In this document: positions 10,769 through 19,158 of the stretch, piece after piece | Position numbering within the stretch: the stretch's first letter is position 1 | Layout: every line of letters starts with the position of its first letter | DNA from: Agarophyton chilense | Lineage: Eukaryota; Rhodophyta; Florideophyceae; Gracilariales; Gracilariaceae | DNA: 64,000 nt | Assembly (NCBI GenBank): GCA_030374765.1 | Contig: JARGXX010000068.1 | Location: 682,001 to 746,000, forward strand | Direction of reading: 5' to 3' | Program-made: the position numbers and the translations under genes | Notes under the pieces: generated by a model | What the model was told of the DNA's origin: nothing | Databases searched by the model: none | What the model saw: the letters and a program-made list of their open reading frames with translations, nothing else

Positions 10769-11044
10769 TCAATGGGCGAATGCTGCGATTGCTTGCACAG
10801 AGACGCGCATAAAGTCGTAGAGGGAGGTGACTACGGTGCGGAGGGTTTTGACATCGGAGGCGGTTATGTTGATGAGAATGACGTTGTGTTGGGCTTGTAC
10901 GTGGCGCGTTGCAAGACGGGGGCGGAGTTCGGGATCGACGGAGAGGACTTGTGCTACGATGGATGCTGCGTGGGGGCTGGGCATTTGGACACGCGCGTGG
11001 TAGCGATGAGGCTGGGGATGCGAAACAGTGGGTGGGATTTGCAT
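10769..11044 (-). CDS. PCC1: Pcc1-like subunit of the EKC/KEOPS complex
   Basis: A 91-residue minus-strand ORF with ATG at 11044. It reads like the Pcc1/LAGE3 family: a first strand after a Pro/His-rich start, then SIVAQVLSVDPELRPR, then a beta hairpin (TRHVQAQHNVILINITA) and the helix ASDVKTLRTVVTSLYDFM. Pcc1 proteins are 85-100 residues long, so this is complete. In other eukaryotes Pcc1 is the dimerising subunit of KEOPS, which makes the t6A modification at position 37 of ANN-decoding tRNAs. The gene ends 12 bp from the stop of the convergent CysRS gene. The family call rests on motif memory, not a search. The overlapping frames on both strands here look like shadows. Confidence 0.82.
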   Translation of the reverse strand: MQIPPTVSHPQPHRYHARVQMPSPHAASIVAQVLSVDPELRPRLATRHVQAQHNVILINITASDVKTLRTVVTSLYDFMRVSVQAIAAFAH

Positions 11045-11208
11045 GTTTGGTGGGATTGAAAGGAAGAGGAGAAGTGGAAGGGGACGAGTGCGTCAGAGAA
11101 TGATGGGTAGGAGATGAAACGACCAAGAAAGAAGGAGGGACGGGGGGATGGAGGGTTGTGTGGGAGGAAGTGCAGGACCAGGAAGGTGCAAAAGAGCGGA
11201 GGCGAATT

Positions 11209-11306
11209 TCTCCCGACTTAGAATCGAACTAAGGACATTTTGATGGACGTGTTCCACTACAGTCAAATGCTCTGTGTTGTGCACAAACCAACTGAGCTAC
11301 CGAGAG
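11209..11306 (-). tRNA. tRNA-Tyr (GTA) with two introns
   Basis: Read on the minus strand, 98 nt fold as a tRNA. The acceptor CTCTCGG pairs with TCGGGAG (two G-T pairs), discriminator A. D-stem is GCTC/GAGC, anticodon stem TTTGA/TCAAA, variable loop ATGTC, and T-arm CTTAG-TTCGATT-CTAAG. The anticodon is GTA preceded by CT, and C1-G72 is the eukaryotic tRNA-Tyr identity pair. The anticodon loop has 19 nt, that is a 12-nt intron at the canonical 37/38 position with its own TGGA/TCCA pairing. The D-loop has 21 nt: AGTTGGT, then 12-13 extra bases containing the palindrome TTGTGCACAA, then A. Removing both inserts leaves a normal 73-74-nt tRNA. D-loop introns are known in Cyanidioschyzon tRNAs. 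No CCA is encoded. Confidence 0.87.
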
Positions 11307-11539
11307 CGCCGCATTCTTGTCCAACACTGAAAAAAATAATTGAATTTGAACTCTCCGCTAGCTTCACCTGCATGGATACGTCCAACCCGCGCCCGCCACT
11401 TGCCTGCCATTGGAGACGAATCGTCCAAACGTGTCGAATCTGTACGGGGCCCTAATTCATTCGCTTTCCAACGTCGTTGACATGAAAGGTTTGTCAGCGA
11501 CGCACAAGGTAAACAGAGTGGGGCGGGGAGAGGCAAGAT

Positions 11540-11593
11540 GTGGTCAGGCCAATTGATGTGGTCAGGCCAATTGATGTGGTCAGGCCAATTGAT
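11540..11593. repeat. 18-bp tandem repeat carrying CCAAT boxes
   Basis: Three exact copies of GTGGTCAGGCCAATTGAT (11540-11557, 11558-11575, 11576-11593), then a partial copy with another CCAAT at 11602. The CCAAT motifs fall at 11549, 11567, 11585 and 11602, in regular phase. They lie about 450-500 bp upstream of the transglutaminase ATG, so they could be promoter elements or a chance minisatellite. Confidence 0.85.
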
Positions 11594-12053
11594 GTGATCA
11601 ACCAATCATTCGGAAGGAAAGCGAAGGTATCGGGAATTCGGTTCGAAATTGGCCGGGCAGGGTTCTTGCTGATGAGATAGTATTTTACAGGGAGAGATGG
11701 AATTGCTTTCCAAGCATTTCCATTGGACAGTGAAAACATCCCAGGAAGGGGCACCAAATAACGTATGAACTGTGGTGCCCAAAAAAAAATCTAGAGTTGA
11801 CGCCGCCATGCTGGCCTGTACGACCGTGGAAACAGAGGGTGATCCCCGTTCCCCGGGATACACACCCGTACAATACAGTCATCCCTCCATGCCAACGTCA
11901 CATTCCACTCATTCTATCCCCCACCGTTCACAGGAGTTCTTTAGCGCCCCGACTCAAAGCTCTCCACAATTTCATCAGCTATACCTCTCTCACGCCTTAT
12001 CTTAACACGCCGTTAGTTTCACCCCGCTCCCATTCCCGCTTGTCCCTATCACC
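11594..12053. other. Upstream region of the transglutaminase gene
   Basis: No convincing ORF. The last 100 bp are rich in C and T (many CCCC and TCTC runs), a usual composition for a 5' leader. It presumably holds the promoter and 5' UTR of the gene at 12054. Confidence 0.5.
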
Positions 12054-14084
12054 ATGACCATCTCCGTCACGAACGATCTCTCTTCCATCCACGAGGCGCA
12101 TCACACTGCTGACTACAAATCCGATCCGCTCGTCGTCCGCCGCGGCCTACCACTCAAATTCTCCTCCACGTCGGACTCCTTCCTCTTGGTCCCCGTCCCC
12201 GCGCATCCTAAAGATCGCCGCCGCATCCCCTCCATCGGCCCAACCATCAGATTAGTCCCGGGGAACAGTCCAGACGGATGGGCCCTGAACAAGGTTTCCG
12301 ACTCACGCCTCACCCTCGACATCCCCGTGTCCGCCGCAGTGGGGGTGTATACTCTCTCCGACTCCGAAACCACTTTCGAGTTTGTTGTCATCTTCAATGC
12401 ATACTACCCGGGTGATCCCGTGTATATGGCCGATGATCGCGAACGCGCAGAGTATGTCAATAACCCTGCCGGTCTTATTTGGCGCGGCTCCGCTGCCTCC
12501 AATTATCCATCCGCTTGGGACTACTCTCAGTTTGAGCACGCTGTATTCCTAACCGCCGTCAGTTTGGTAGACCGTCTTGAGCATGACAAGCGTCACGATC
12601 CCGTGGCCGTCACTCGCCACCTTTCCGCCGCAGTTAACGTTCAGGACGATGGTGGTGTCCTTGTGGGGCGCTGGGATGGTGAATATGATGACGGCACCCC
12701 CCCATCAAGCTGGGCCGGGTCGGCTGCTATTCTCGCTCAGTACTGGGAGCAGCGGATCCCCGTGAAGTATGGGCAGTGTTGGGTATATGCCGGTTTGCTC
12801 ACCTCATGTTGTCGGGCGCTCGGTATTCCGTGCAGAACAATCTCCAACTTCTCGTCGGCTCACGACACGGATCGTCCGTATAATAGGGCTATTGACTTAT
12901 ACTTTGATCGAGATGGAGAATTGATCGAAAGCAGATCCTCTGATTCCATTTGGAATTTCCATGTATGGTGCTCGGCCTGGATGCGGAGAAATGACCTTAC
13001 CAACGTACCCGATGGCTTGGACGCGCCGGGTTGGCAAGCTATCGATGCCACACCGCAAGAAATGTCGCAAGGGATGTTTCAGATGGGTCCCTCTCCTGTC
13101 AAAGCCATCAAGAAAGGTCTCACCATCGATTATGATACCGACTTTGTTATTGGTGAGGTAAATGCGGACGTGTTGTACTATTGGCAAGAAGAGGGCTCGA
13201 ACGAATTTAAGGTTATGGACAAGCGCACCAGAAACGTTGGAAGGTTTATTAGCACCAAAGCTGTCGGTTCGGATCGTCGCAACGACGTCACTCTAGAGTA
13301 TAAGTACGCCGAAGGCACGCCGGAAGAACGAGAAGCATTGGCAAATAGGCCATCTGCTGACATCGAGCCGGAGGTAGTCACCACCGCTGTCAGGTTTGAA
13401 CTCGCTTATAGCCCAAGGGTGAGGATGGGGAACGAAATACAAGTGAAAATCAAAGCCAAAAACACAACATCATCCGCGAGAGATGTGCGCTTCACGAGTT
13501 TATTCCGCGCGACTCGGTACACCGGGGAGTCCACTTCTACCATCGGAAGGACAACAGACACTGTGACCATCGCCCCTGGTAGGAACAGAGAATTTACTGT
13601 CACATTACCACAGGAAGAGTATCAAGTGCACCTGGTCAGAGATGTGCAAACAATCAAGTTTAATAATAGCGCTAGAGTGCAAGAAGGTGGACAATCGTGG
13701 GCTGAAGAATGTATTGTACGCGTATACGGAGACGATGCGTTGTCGCTATCGGCGCCAAGGGCCATTGATATTGGAGAGCAGGCAGTTGCAAGGGCGGTGG
13801 TGAAGAATGATTTCAGAATCCCATTAACAAAGACAGTTGTGAGAGCAGAAGGTAGTGGTGTGGCCAGGCCTTTCATTGCAGATCTCGGCACCATAGCCCA
13901 AGGCGAGCAGAAAGAGGCAGAGATCCCGTTGGAGGGAACGCTCGATGGCGATCGTGTTCTGGTTGTAACGGTAGATACCGAAGAGTTGCAGGACCTGACG
14001 AAGAGTGTGCGTGTGAAAGTCGTTGAGGTAGAAGAGATGAATCCCTGGGAGCGTTTCTGGTATTCACTGAGACGTAGGATATGA
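12054..14084 (+). CDS. Animal-type transglutaminase
   Basis: A 676-residue protein with the layout of animal transglutaminases (about 690 residues): an N-terminal beta-sandwich (to about residue 135), a papain-like core, and two C-terminal beta-barrels (about 440-676). The enzyme joins glutamine and lysine side chains of proteins. The triad is complete: C242 in YGQCWVYAG, H303 in NFHVWCSAW and D331 in WQAIDATPQE. The core also has DPVYMADDRERAEYVNN and a Trp-rich region typical of the family. No signal peptide is seen (MTISVTNDLSS), so it is probably cytosolic. The start is the first ATG, in a CACCATGACC context. It is one exon with codon use like the neighbouring host genes. The family is rare outside animals; transfer or ancient retention are both possible. 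Confidence 0.93.
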   Translation: MTISVTNDLSSIHEAHHTADYKSDPLVVRRGLPLKFSSTSDSFLLVPVPAHPKDRRRIPSIGPTIRLVPGNSPDGWALNKVSDSRLTLDIPVSAAVGVYTLSDSETTFEFVVIFNAYYPGDPVYMADDRERAEYVNNPAGLIWRGSAASNYPSAWDYSQFEHAVFLTAVSLVDRLEHDKRHDPVAVTRHLSAAVNVQDDGGVLVGRWDGEYDDGTPPSSWAGSAAILAQYWEQRIPVKYGQCWVYAGLLTSCCRALGIPCRTISNFSSAHDTDRPYNRAIDLYFDRDGELIESRSSDSIWNFHVWCSAWMRRNDLTNVPDGLDAPGWQAIDATPQEMSQGMFQMGPSPVKAIKKGLTIDYDTDFVIGEVNADVLYYWQEEGSNEFKVMDKRTRNVGRFISTKAVGSDRRNDVTLEYKYAEGTPEEREALANRPSADIEPEVVTTAVRFELAYSPRVRMGNEIQVKIKAKNTTSSARDVRFTSLFRATRYTGESTSTIGRTTDTVTIAPGRNREFTVTLPQEEYQVHLVRDVQTIKFNNSARVQEGGQSWAEECIVRVYGDDALSLSAPRAIDIGEQAVARAVVKNDFRIPLTKTVVRAEGSGVARPFIADLGTIAQGEQKEAEIPLEGTLDGDRVLVVTVDTEELQDLTKSVRVKVVEVEEMNPWERFWYSLRRRI

Positions 14085-15751
14085 TGTCACTCCATTGAGC
14101 TCACACGATATGGACATCACATTGTCTTCTCTTCATCATTCAGTCCGTGATCACCAGTCAAAAACTGCATTTTGGATGTTAAGAAGTAGTTTTCCAGATC
14201 TCTCAACAGCTTAGCTGGTGAGAGAACATAAAAAAATCGCAGATTTCGTGCGGTCTTCTACGATGTTAGAGCATCAACATTGCCCAATCCCGACAGACTA
14301 AGCGAAGACACCCCTCTTCTGGCTCTGGCTTCTGCGGCGGAGACAGCACCCATCCCAACCCGTCCATAACACTCTCACAAATACTCAATTTTCAGCGTCT
14401 TTCACACGGTGATGTACAGCCAGCGAAGTTTCTATACCTAACGGGAAAAAAGCCCTTGCAAGCGAAGGCAAAACACAAATGCTTAACAAAAGTCAGCTTT
14501 GCATGACATTTCCTCTCATTGACTACAGTGACAGCTCGCTAGGCTCGTACTATATCGCTTCGCATTCTAAGTATTAATTGGCAAGGTAAAAAATAAATTT
14601 TGACAACATTAATTCAATTTTTAATACGAAGCTATAGTGTTTTTAAATTACCACGCGATGGCATCAACGCGACCTAACCAGATTTTAATTAAGTTCCCGC
14701 CAGCTCACCCCCACTCCCAAAAAACCAATCCTAGACCAACAACCCATTTAAACTCCAACAACCAGGCCCACTATATGTTCCCAATTACACATGCTATTTG
14801 TGATATAGGTTCCAAGCTCTAAATTGATATTTCAGAAAAGAGTTTTCTGTTCTGACGATCTTTTTAGAAAACTGTTTTCGAGTGTCAGCATTATGTGAGT
14901 CTATTTCAGAAATTTGACGAACTGACTTAAACATTTTTCGGTTTAAGTTTCCACATGATCATCCCAACCCCCCAGCCCTATCTTGCAGCGATACGGTGAA
15001 AGATGTGAGTCTTCTTGTGTAACCGCTCTTAATCCCTGGCGTTTGGACGGGAATGTTTTGTTATTGGGCTGATAGAGTTCATGTGGTCAATTATATCTCT
15101 TGAATCGATTTACCATTGTATCCTGTATTCTGTTTCCTGGTCGGCTAGTCGATCTTTTTCGCAATCTCCCATCTCACCTCAGCGCAACTCCTTATATGTT
15201 CCAGATATCCTCCCGTCTTCGCTCCAGAAGAAAGACATCTTAGTTCTCGCAACCTTCACTTCGCGTTTTTTTGTAACATACTTTAGTTGGGTATTATTTG
15301 AAAAAATGAGATATACCCGTCGAGACTGTCAGAACAATTTTTGGCAATGATCCTAGATCCGTATTCAGAACGACCCACTAATGAGGTCACTTTATTCAAA
15401 CGTAGAATCAACCTCTCCTAAGAACTCCTCCGCAACGTAATTAATTCCGGCAAAACGAATCCTCCCCGATGCTTTACAAGAATTGGGCGCCAGGCCGTTT
15501 GGGCAGCGTTTCTCTCTTCTCTCTTGTAACAAATTGAGAGGGGTATATATGCTCGTTATATAAGAAAATAAGCACACTTCGAAGTCCCTCAGGTATGCTT
15601 AAAAATCCTCTTCTTTTGTTCCCCACTTTTGTCGTTGTCGTGCGCTTGCTTTCTTTATATGCCCGTCGAATTTATCGGACGTTCCTGCGATAAGAAACAC
15701 ATCCCGCATGCCCATCGAATTAAAAATCGCAGCTGCTGTTGTCATTGTTTT
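14085..15751. other. Gene-free AT-rich stretch
   Basis: Downstream of the transglutaminase gene. The sequence becomes AT-rich from about 14.5 kb. I see only short, non-conserved ORFs and no repeat that I can delimit. The shift in composition marks the entry into a transposon-rich zone. Confidence 0.6.
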
Positions 15752-17074
15752 CTATTCTTTGTTCCCGTCATCTTGAGCAGCCAAGGCTGACTTGTCCTTC
15801 TTAAACTCTTTCCGAAATTTTGCCAACTTGTGAAGCTTACGCTTCATTGACTCGCTTATCAAATCTTCGTGCTCTTCTTCGAGTTCTCTGGCCGCTTCCC
15901 AGTTTCCAATCTTATCACCCATTATCACTGCCGCCCACCTACGAATTTTTAACGCCACTGCCAACTCGTTTTTGGCTCTCATTATGACCTGCGAGCTGAT
16001 GAGGCAGTCAATAACTCGAGCTAGCTTTGCAGCTTCCCGGCGGTTCCGAATGCCCGTCAAATGACGAGATTCAAGCCACACAGAGACTGTCGAATAATTG
16101 GTCAGGTCTTTGCGGAGCATATCTTCACCTTCAAGACTGTCAACAGATACATGTTGTTCAGGAAACGGTTTGCTAGCGAAAGCAACCCAGAACTTCTTGT
16201 TAGCCTTCCGCCGCTTCAAATTTAAAGTCCTCCTCGCGAGGCTCGAAATTTCTTCAACTCCACCGTCGGACTCTAAGCCAGAGTCATTTCCGGAATCGAA
16301 AACAACCCCTTCCATCGCCTGTCTGATGTTGGAAAGAAAATCCTCCCCCTTTGATTTCTTCTTTGAACTCTTCCGCGACTCCTTCAATTCCTTTCTGTCT
16401 TTAGTCATGCGCTTTTGCACCTTCTCCAATCCCTCCATGAAAGAACAAATTCTTTTCATTTCACTGAGGCGGGCAGCTGTTTCTTCCTCTGAGTCGGAAT
16501 CTTGAGCGGACTCGGACTCGTATTCACTCGAGGACTCACCGTCTTTGCCCCCTAGTGTGTGTTTTGAATGCTCTCAGGGTTTCTGATCCGAGCCGGTTAC
16601 AACTCGAGTACTCGCTACCTCCCTAGAAGGCCCCTCCTTCGTCGCACTTCCTTCCACACTTACTTGGAATGTTTTATCTTCAATGCACCGGAATACGGTA
16701 TCCACTTGACCCTCTTTAAGGATCCCCGGTACCTCATTCCTGACAACCCGAAGGAGAGCAGTTTTACTCTGCGACTTTTCTCCAAGGTAGCCTAGAATAT
16801 TACCCCGAAAAGCTTCTCTAAGTATGCCCAAAGCATCCATTCCCATGCTCTCGATTTCCTGCCCGAGAGCCCTGCAGTTTCATATTTTTTGTTGCAGGTC
16901 GATCACCTCTGAGAACGGTCAACCCATTCCGTTCTCGGGACTACTTTACGCCGTAGTACAGGCTTGCGCGTTTAGGAGGGCTGCTCCCGACTGGGCGCGT
17001 GACCTCAAGAGGTCCAGCCGCCGCCCGACCTCCATGCAAGTGGAACTAGTATGGAGGACATAAATTTTGCGCAT
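15752..17074 (-). pseudogene. Gag-like or coiled-coil pseudogene, unknown family
   Basis: One minus-strand frame, from an ATG at 17074 to the stop at 15752, reads as a protein of about 440 codons broken only by four nonsense codons: a TAA and two TGA between about 16.88 and 16.96 kb and a TGA at 16571-16573. There are no frameshifts between the parts. Beyond the last stop the frame continues as an acidic Ser/Glu segment, then a Lys/Arg-rich coiled coil (KKSKGEDFLSNIRQAMEG), then a helical region (about 16.05-15.85 kb) and a basic end. The first part is helical (SMGMDALGILREAFRGNILG). The pattern suits a retroelement Gag or ORF1, but I recognise no domain. The TGA codons are what TGG or CGA would give by C-to-T or G-to-A change. 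Confidence 0.6.
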
Positions 17075-17819
17075 CGGGGCAGATTTCTGTAATGCAAGTT
17101 TGTGAAAAGTGCGGCTGAAATGGAATTACTCATGAAATAAAACCACAGTACGCATAGTGATGTTTCAAGAATGGTCGAGAGTACAAGCAGTGCTCCGTGT
17201 CACTTTCTTCACGCAGTCTACCATCACCATGACAGACCATCGCCAAAGGGATCAAACAATTACCGCCGCTGATGAGCGCTACTCAGCTTTTCGACTTGGA
17301 GTCCAAGCCGTTCTAAGCAAGCGCATCGAATTGTCTGAGTTGTCGTCCTCAGCTTTTCTCTTAGGGTTCTGCACTCAATAATTACAACGTCGCGATGATT
17401 ACGCCAGCCATCTAAACAAGAGACAAATAATTTCAGTAACCAACTTTCTGTTCAACTTTAACGCGTTTAGCGACCTTGACTGTCTTTTATACTTTAGATT
17501 TAAGAAGCACCATTTGCTTCAACTTTATAACGTAATGGGCAGTCTTCCGCATCGTACTTGAACTAATCGTAATCTTTATGCATCCAATCCGCTGCTGGAA
17601 ATCTTCGTTATACTGCCTCTCCTCGCTGCGAAAGCTTGATAGGCGGATTTAGAATTCTTCTTTGTCAAGCATATATTCCAGCTTTTAGAGATCTTCTGGG
17701 AAGCCATTGAACTACTACTCAATGCACGAGAGCTTTTAATTAGGGGGAACTTAAGTTCAACGTTGCACACTGATCGTCTACTTACTTATACATATACAAT
17801 AAATTCTCGCTCATGAGCT
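17075..17819. other. No gene seen
   Basis: AT-rich spacer between the gag-like pseudogene and the Harbinger-like fragment. Only short ORFs that look random. Confidence 0.5.
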
Positions 17820-18116
17820 TTGCCAAACTGGGTAGGATTTATTCATAGTACGGTTCTAGGAATGGCGAGGCCGAAGGTAACCTTGGCTCAACGTGTGGTC
17901 TACAATTTACATAAGCGTAATCACGCCTTGAGGTATCAGGCAGTGAGTGCACCGGATGGCATGATTATTTATCTGTATGGGCCACTGCGTGACATGGAAA
18001 CGGAAATCGACTTGAAGCTAAAGGATTGTGATGGACAAGATGGTTCGTTTGGAGAAGTGGATTTCTGTCACTGTGCGCACACGCGACAGACGCTAACGAG
18101 TCGAAGGAAAGCGTGA
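17820..18116 (+). pseudogene. Harbinger/DDE transposase fragment
   Basis: About 85 residues from an ATG at 17862 (the frame is open a little further left). The run HALRYQAVSAPDGMIIYLYG matches the DDE_Tnp_4/PIF-Harbinger pattern, in which a KHALKYQ-like segment is followed by TPDG and a GP.EGRRHD block. Here the block that should contain the conserved His-Asp reads GPLRDMETEID, so the site is altered. Upstream and downstream transposase domains are missing. It is a short dead remnant lying 150 bp left of element 4. Confidence 0.55.
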
Positions 18117-18265
18117 GGAAGGCGGTCGGCGCGCGTAAGAAGATGGCACAAGAAGCTTGACTCGCACGTTGAGCAGCGGCGGAAGGCGAGCGTATTACTC
18201 TGTGTAGGGCGCCAGACCCCAGTACAATAGCTGAAGCAAAGATGCAGAGATCGAGGGCGGCTGCT

Positions 18266-18470
18266 TGTAGCGCACGCCACCCACCACAATTAGGACAGCA
18301 CCCAAAGTAGATAAAAGCATTGTGGGTAGCGTCCCAATCCGGGACACAGTAGACACCCACTATAACTATTTAAGACTGCTCTAAGTTACACCTAAGTAAA
18401 CAGGGGCATCGAACTCACTACACTACAACTTTGCTCTTTTGTTAACGCAAACCGCTGCGACAACAGTACA
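18266..18470 (+). repeat. 5' LTR of element 4
   Basis: It starts TGTAGCGCACGCC and ends ACAGTACA. A TATTTAAG motif in the middle may be the promoter. It matches the 3' LTR along its whole 205 bp. Confidence 0.9.
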
Positions 18471-18507
18471 GTGATCACTGCTTCAACCGTAACAATTGAA
18501 GTTTTCG

Positions 18508-19140
18508 ATGTTCAGCACCTTTTTTTCGATCAACGAAACAATTTCATCATCCAAGGCGCAACCGAACGCGTCAGCTGGCATCAATTTGTCTCTCGGACAA
18601 CTGAGCTTCGTCTCGACGTCCGTCAGTCACCCGCGACTGACCCGCACCGATACCACCTCCATCCAAACATTTTTGCACCAGTATGATCAATACGCAACTG
18701 AAATCAAGTCCCGAGCACTAAAGCTGGCTGTTGTAAAATCCAGCACCTCAGAACCAGTACGTCCGCTTAATCTTACGTATTGCGTCGACGCCGAATGGCT
18801 ACAGTCTATGGTAGAGCTTGGTTTCATCGATGATGTAGCGAATGTGGAAAATCTTACAAACATTGCTCTCCGAGCGTACTTAGAGTCTAAATCCAAAGAG
18901 CGCAAAGAAGTCCTCAAGATCTCTGCTCTGGATGGGCTACTAGACAAAATTTTGAAGATGGATATGTCAGAGAGGTCTGCCCGTTCCAGAATGGAATCCC
19001 TTTTCACTTCATACATATCAATCTTGCGCAGACATGGGTTGAGTTGGGTAGTCAAGTCCAACCAGAAGACGGCCGTATCGCACATTATATCTGCAGTAAG
19101 GCCCAAATCGCTTCATGTACGATTGGAGACGGATGTTTAA
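18508..19140 (+). CDS. Element 4 Gag-like protein
   Basis: An open frame of 210 codons from the first ATG at 18508. Key segments are TSIQTFLHQYDQYATEI, a YCVDAEWLQSMVELGFID block, and RMESLFTSYISILRRHGLSW. This is the capsid-type part found in the Gag of short-LTR gypsy elements. It forms virus-like particles in active relatives. There is no Cys knuckle inside this frame, and the next frame (19159-19455) holds a polar, low-complexity continuation. Confidence 0.7.
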   Translation: MFSTFFSINETISSSKAQPNASAGINLSLGQLSFVSTSVSHPRLTRTDTTSIQTFLHQYDQYATEIKSRALKLAVVKSSTSEPVRPLNLTYCVDAEWLQSMVELGFIDDVANVENLTNIALRAYLESKSKERKEVLKISALDGLLDKILKMDMSERSARSRMESLFTSYISILRRHGLSWVVKSNQKTAVSHIISAVRPKSLHVRLETDV

Positions 19141-19158
19141 CTCGCGTATGCAGATCTC

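Noticed and set aside
10716-11126. 136-codon minus-strand ORF and a 95-codon plus-strand ORF overlapping Pcc1
   Set aside because: They are low-complexity (Ser/Pro/His/Arg or Gly/Asp) reading shadows of the frame that shows the Pcc1 pattern.
16880-17063. GC-rich block as a structured RNA (snRNA or RNase P)
   Set aside because: It does not match the conserved starts of U1, U2 or U5 that I know, and it reads in frame as the N-terminal part of the pseudogene ending at 15752.
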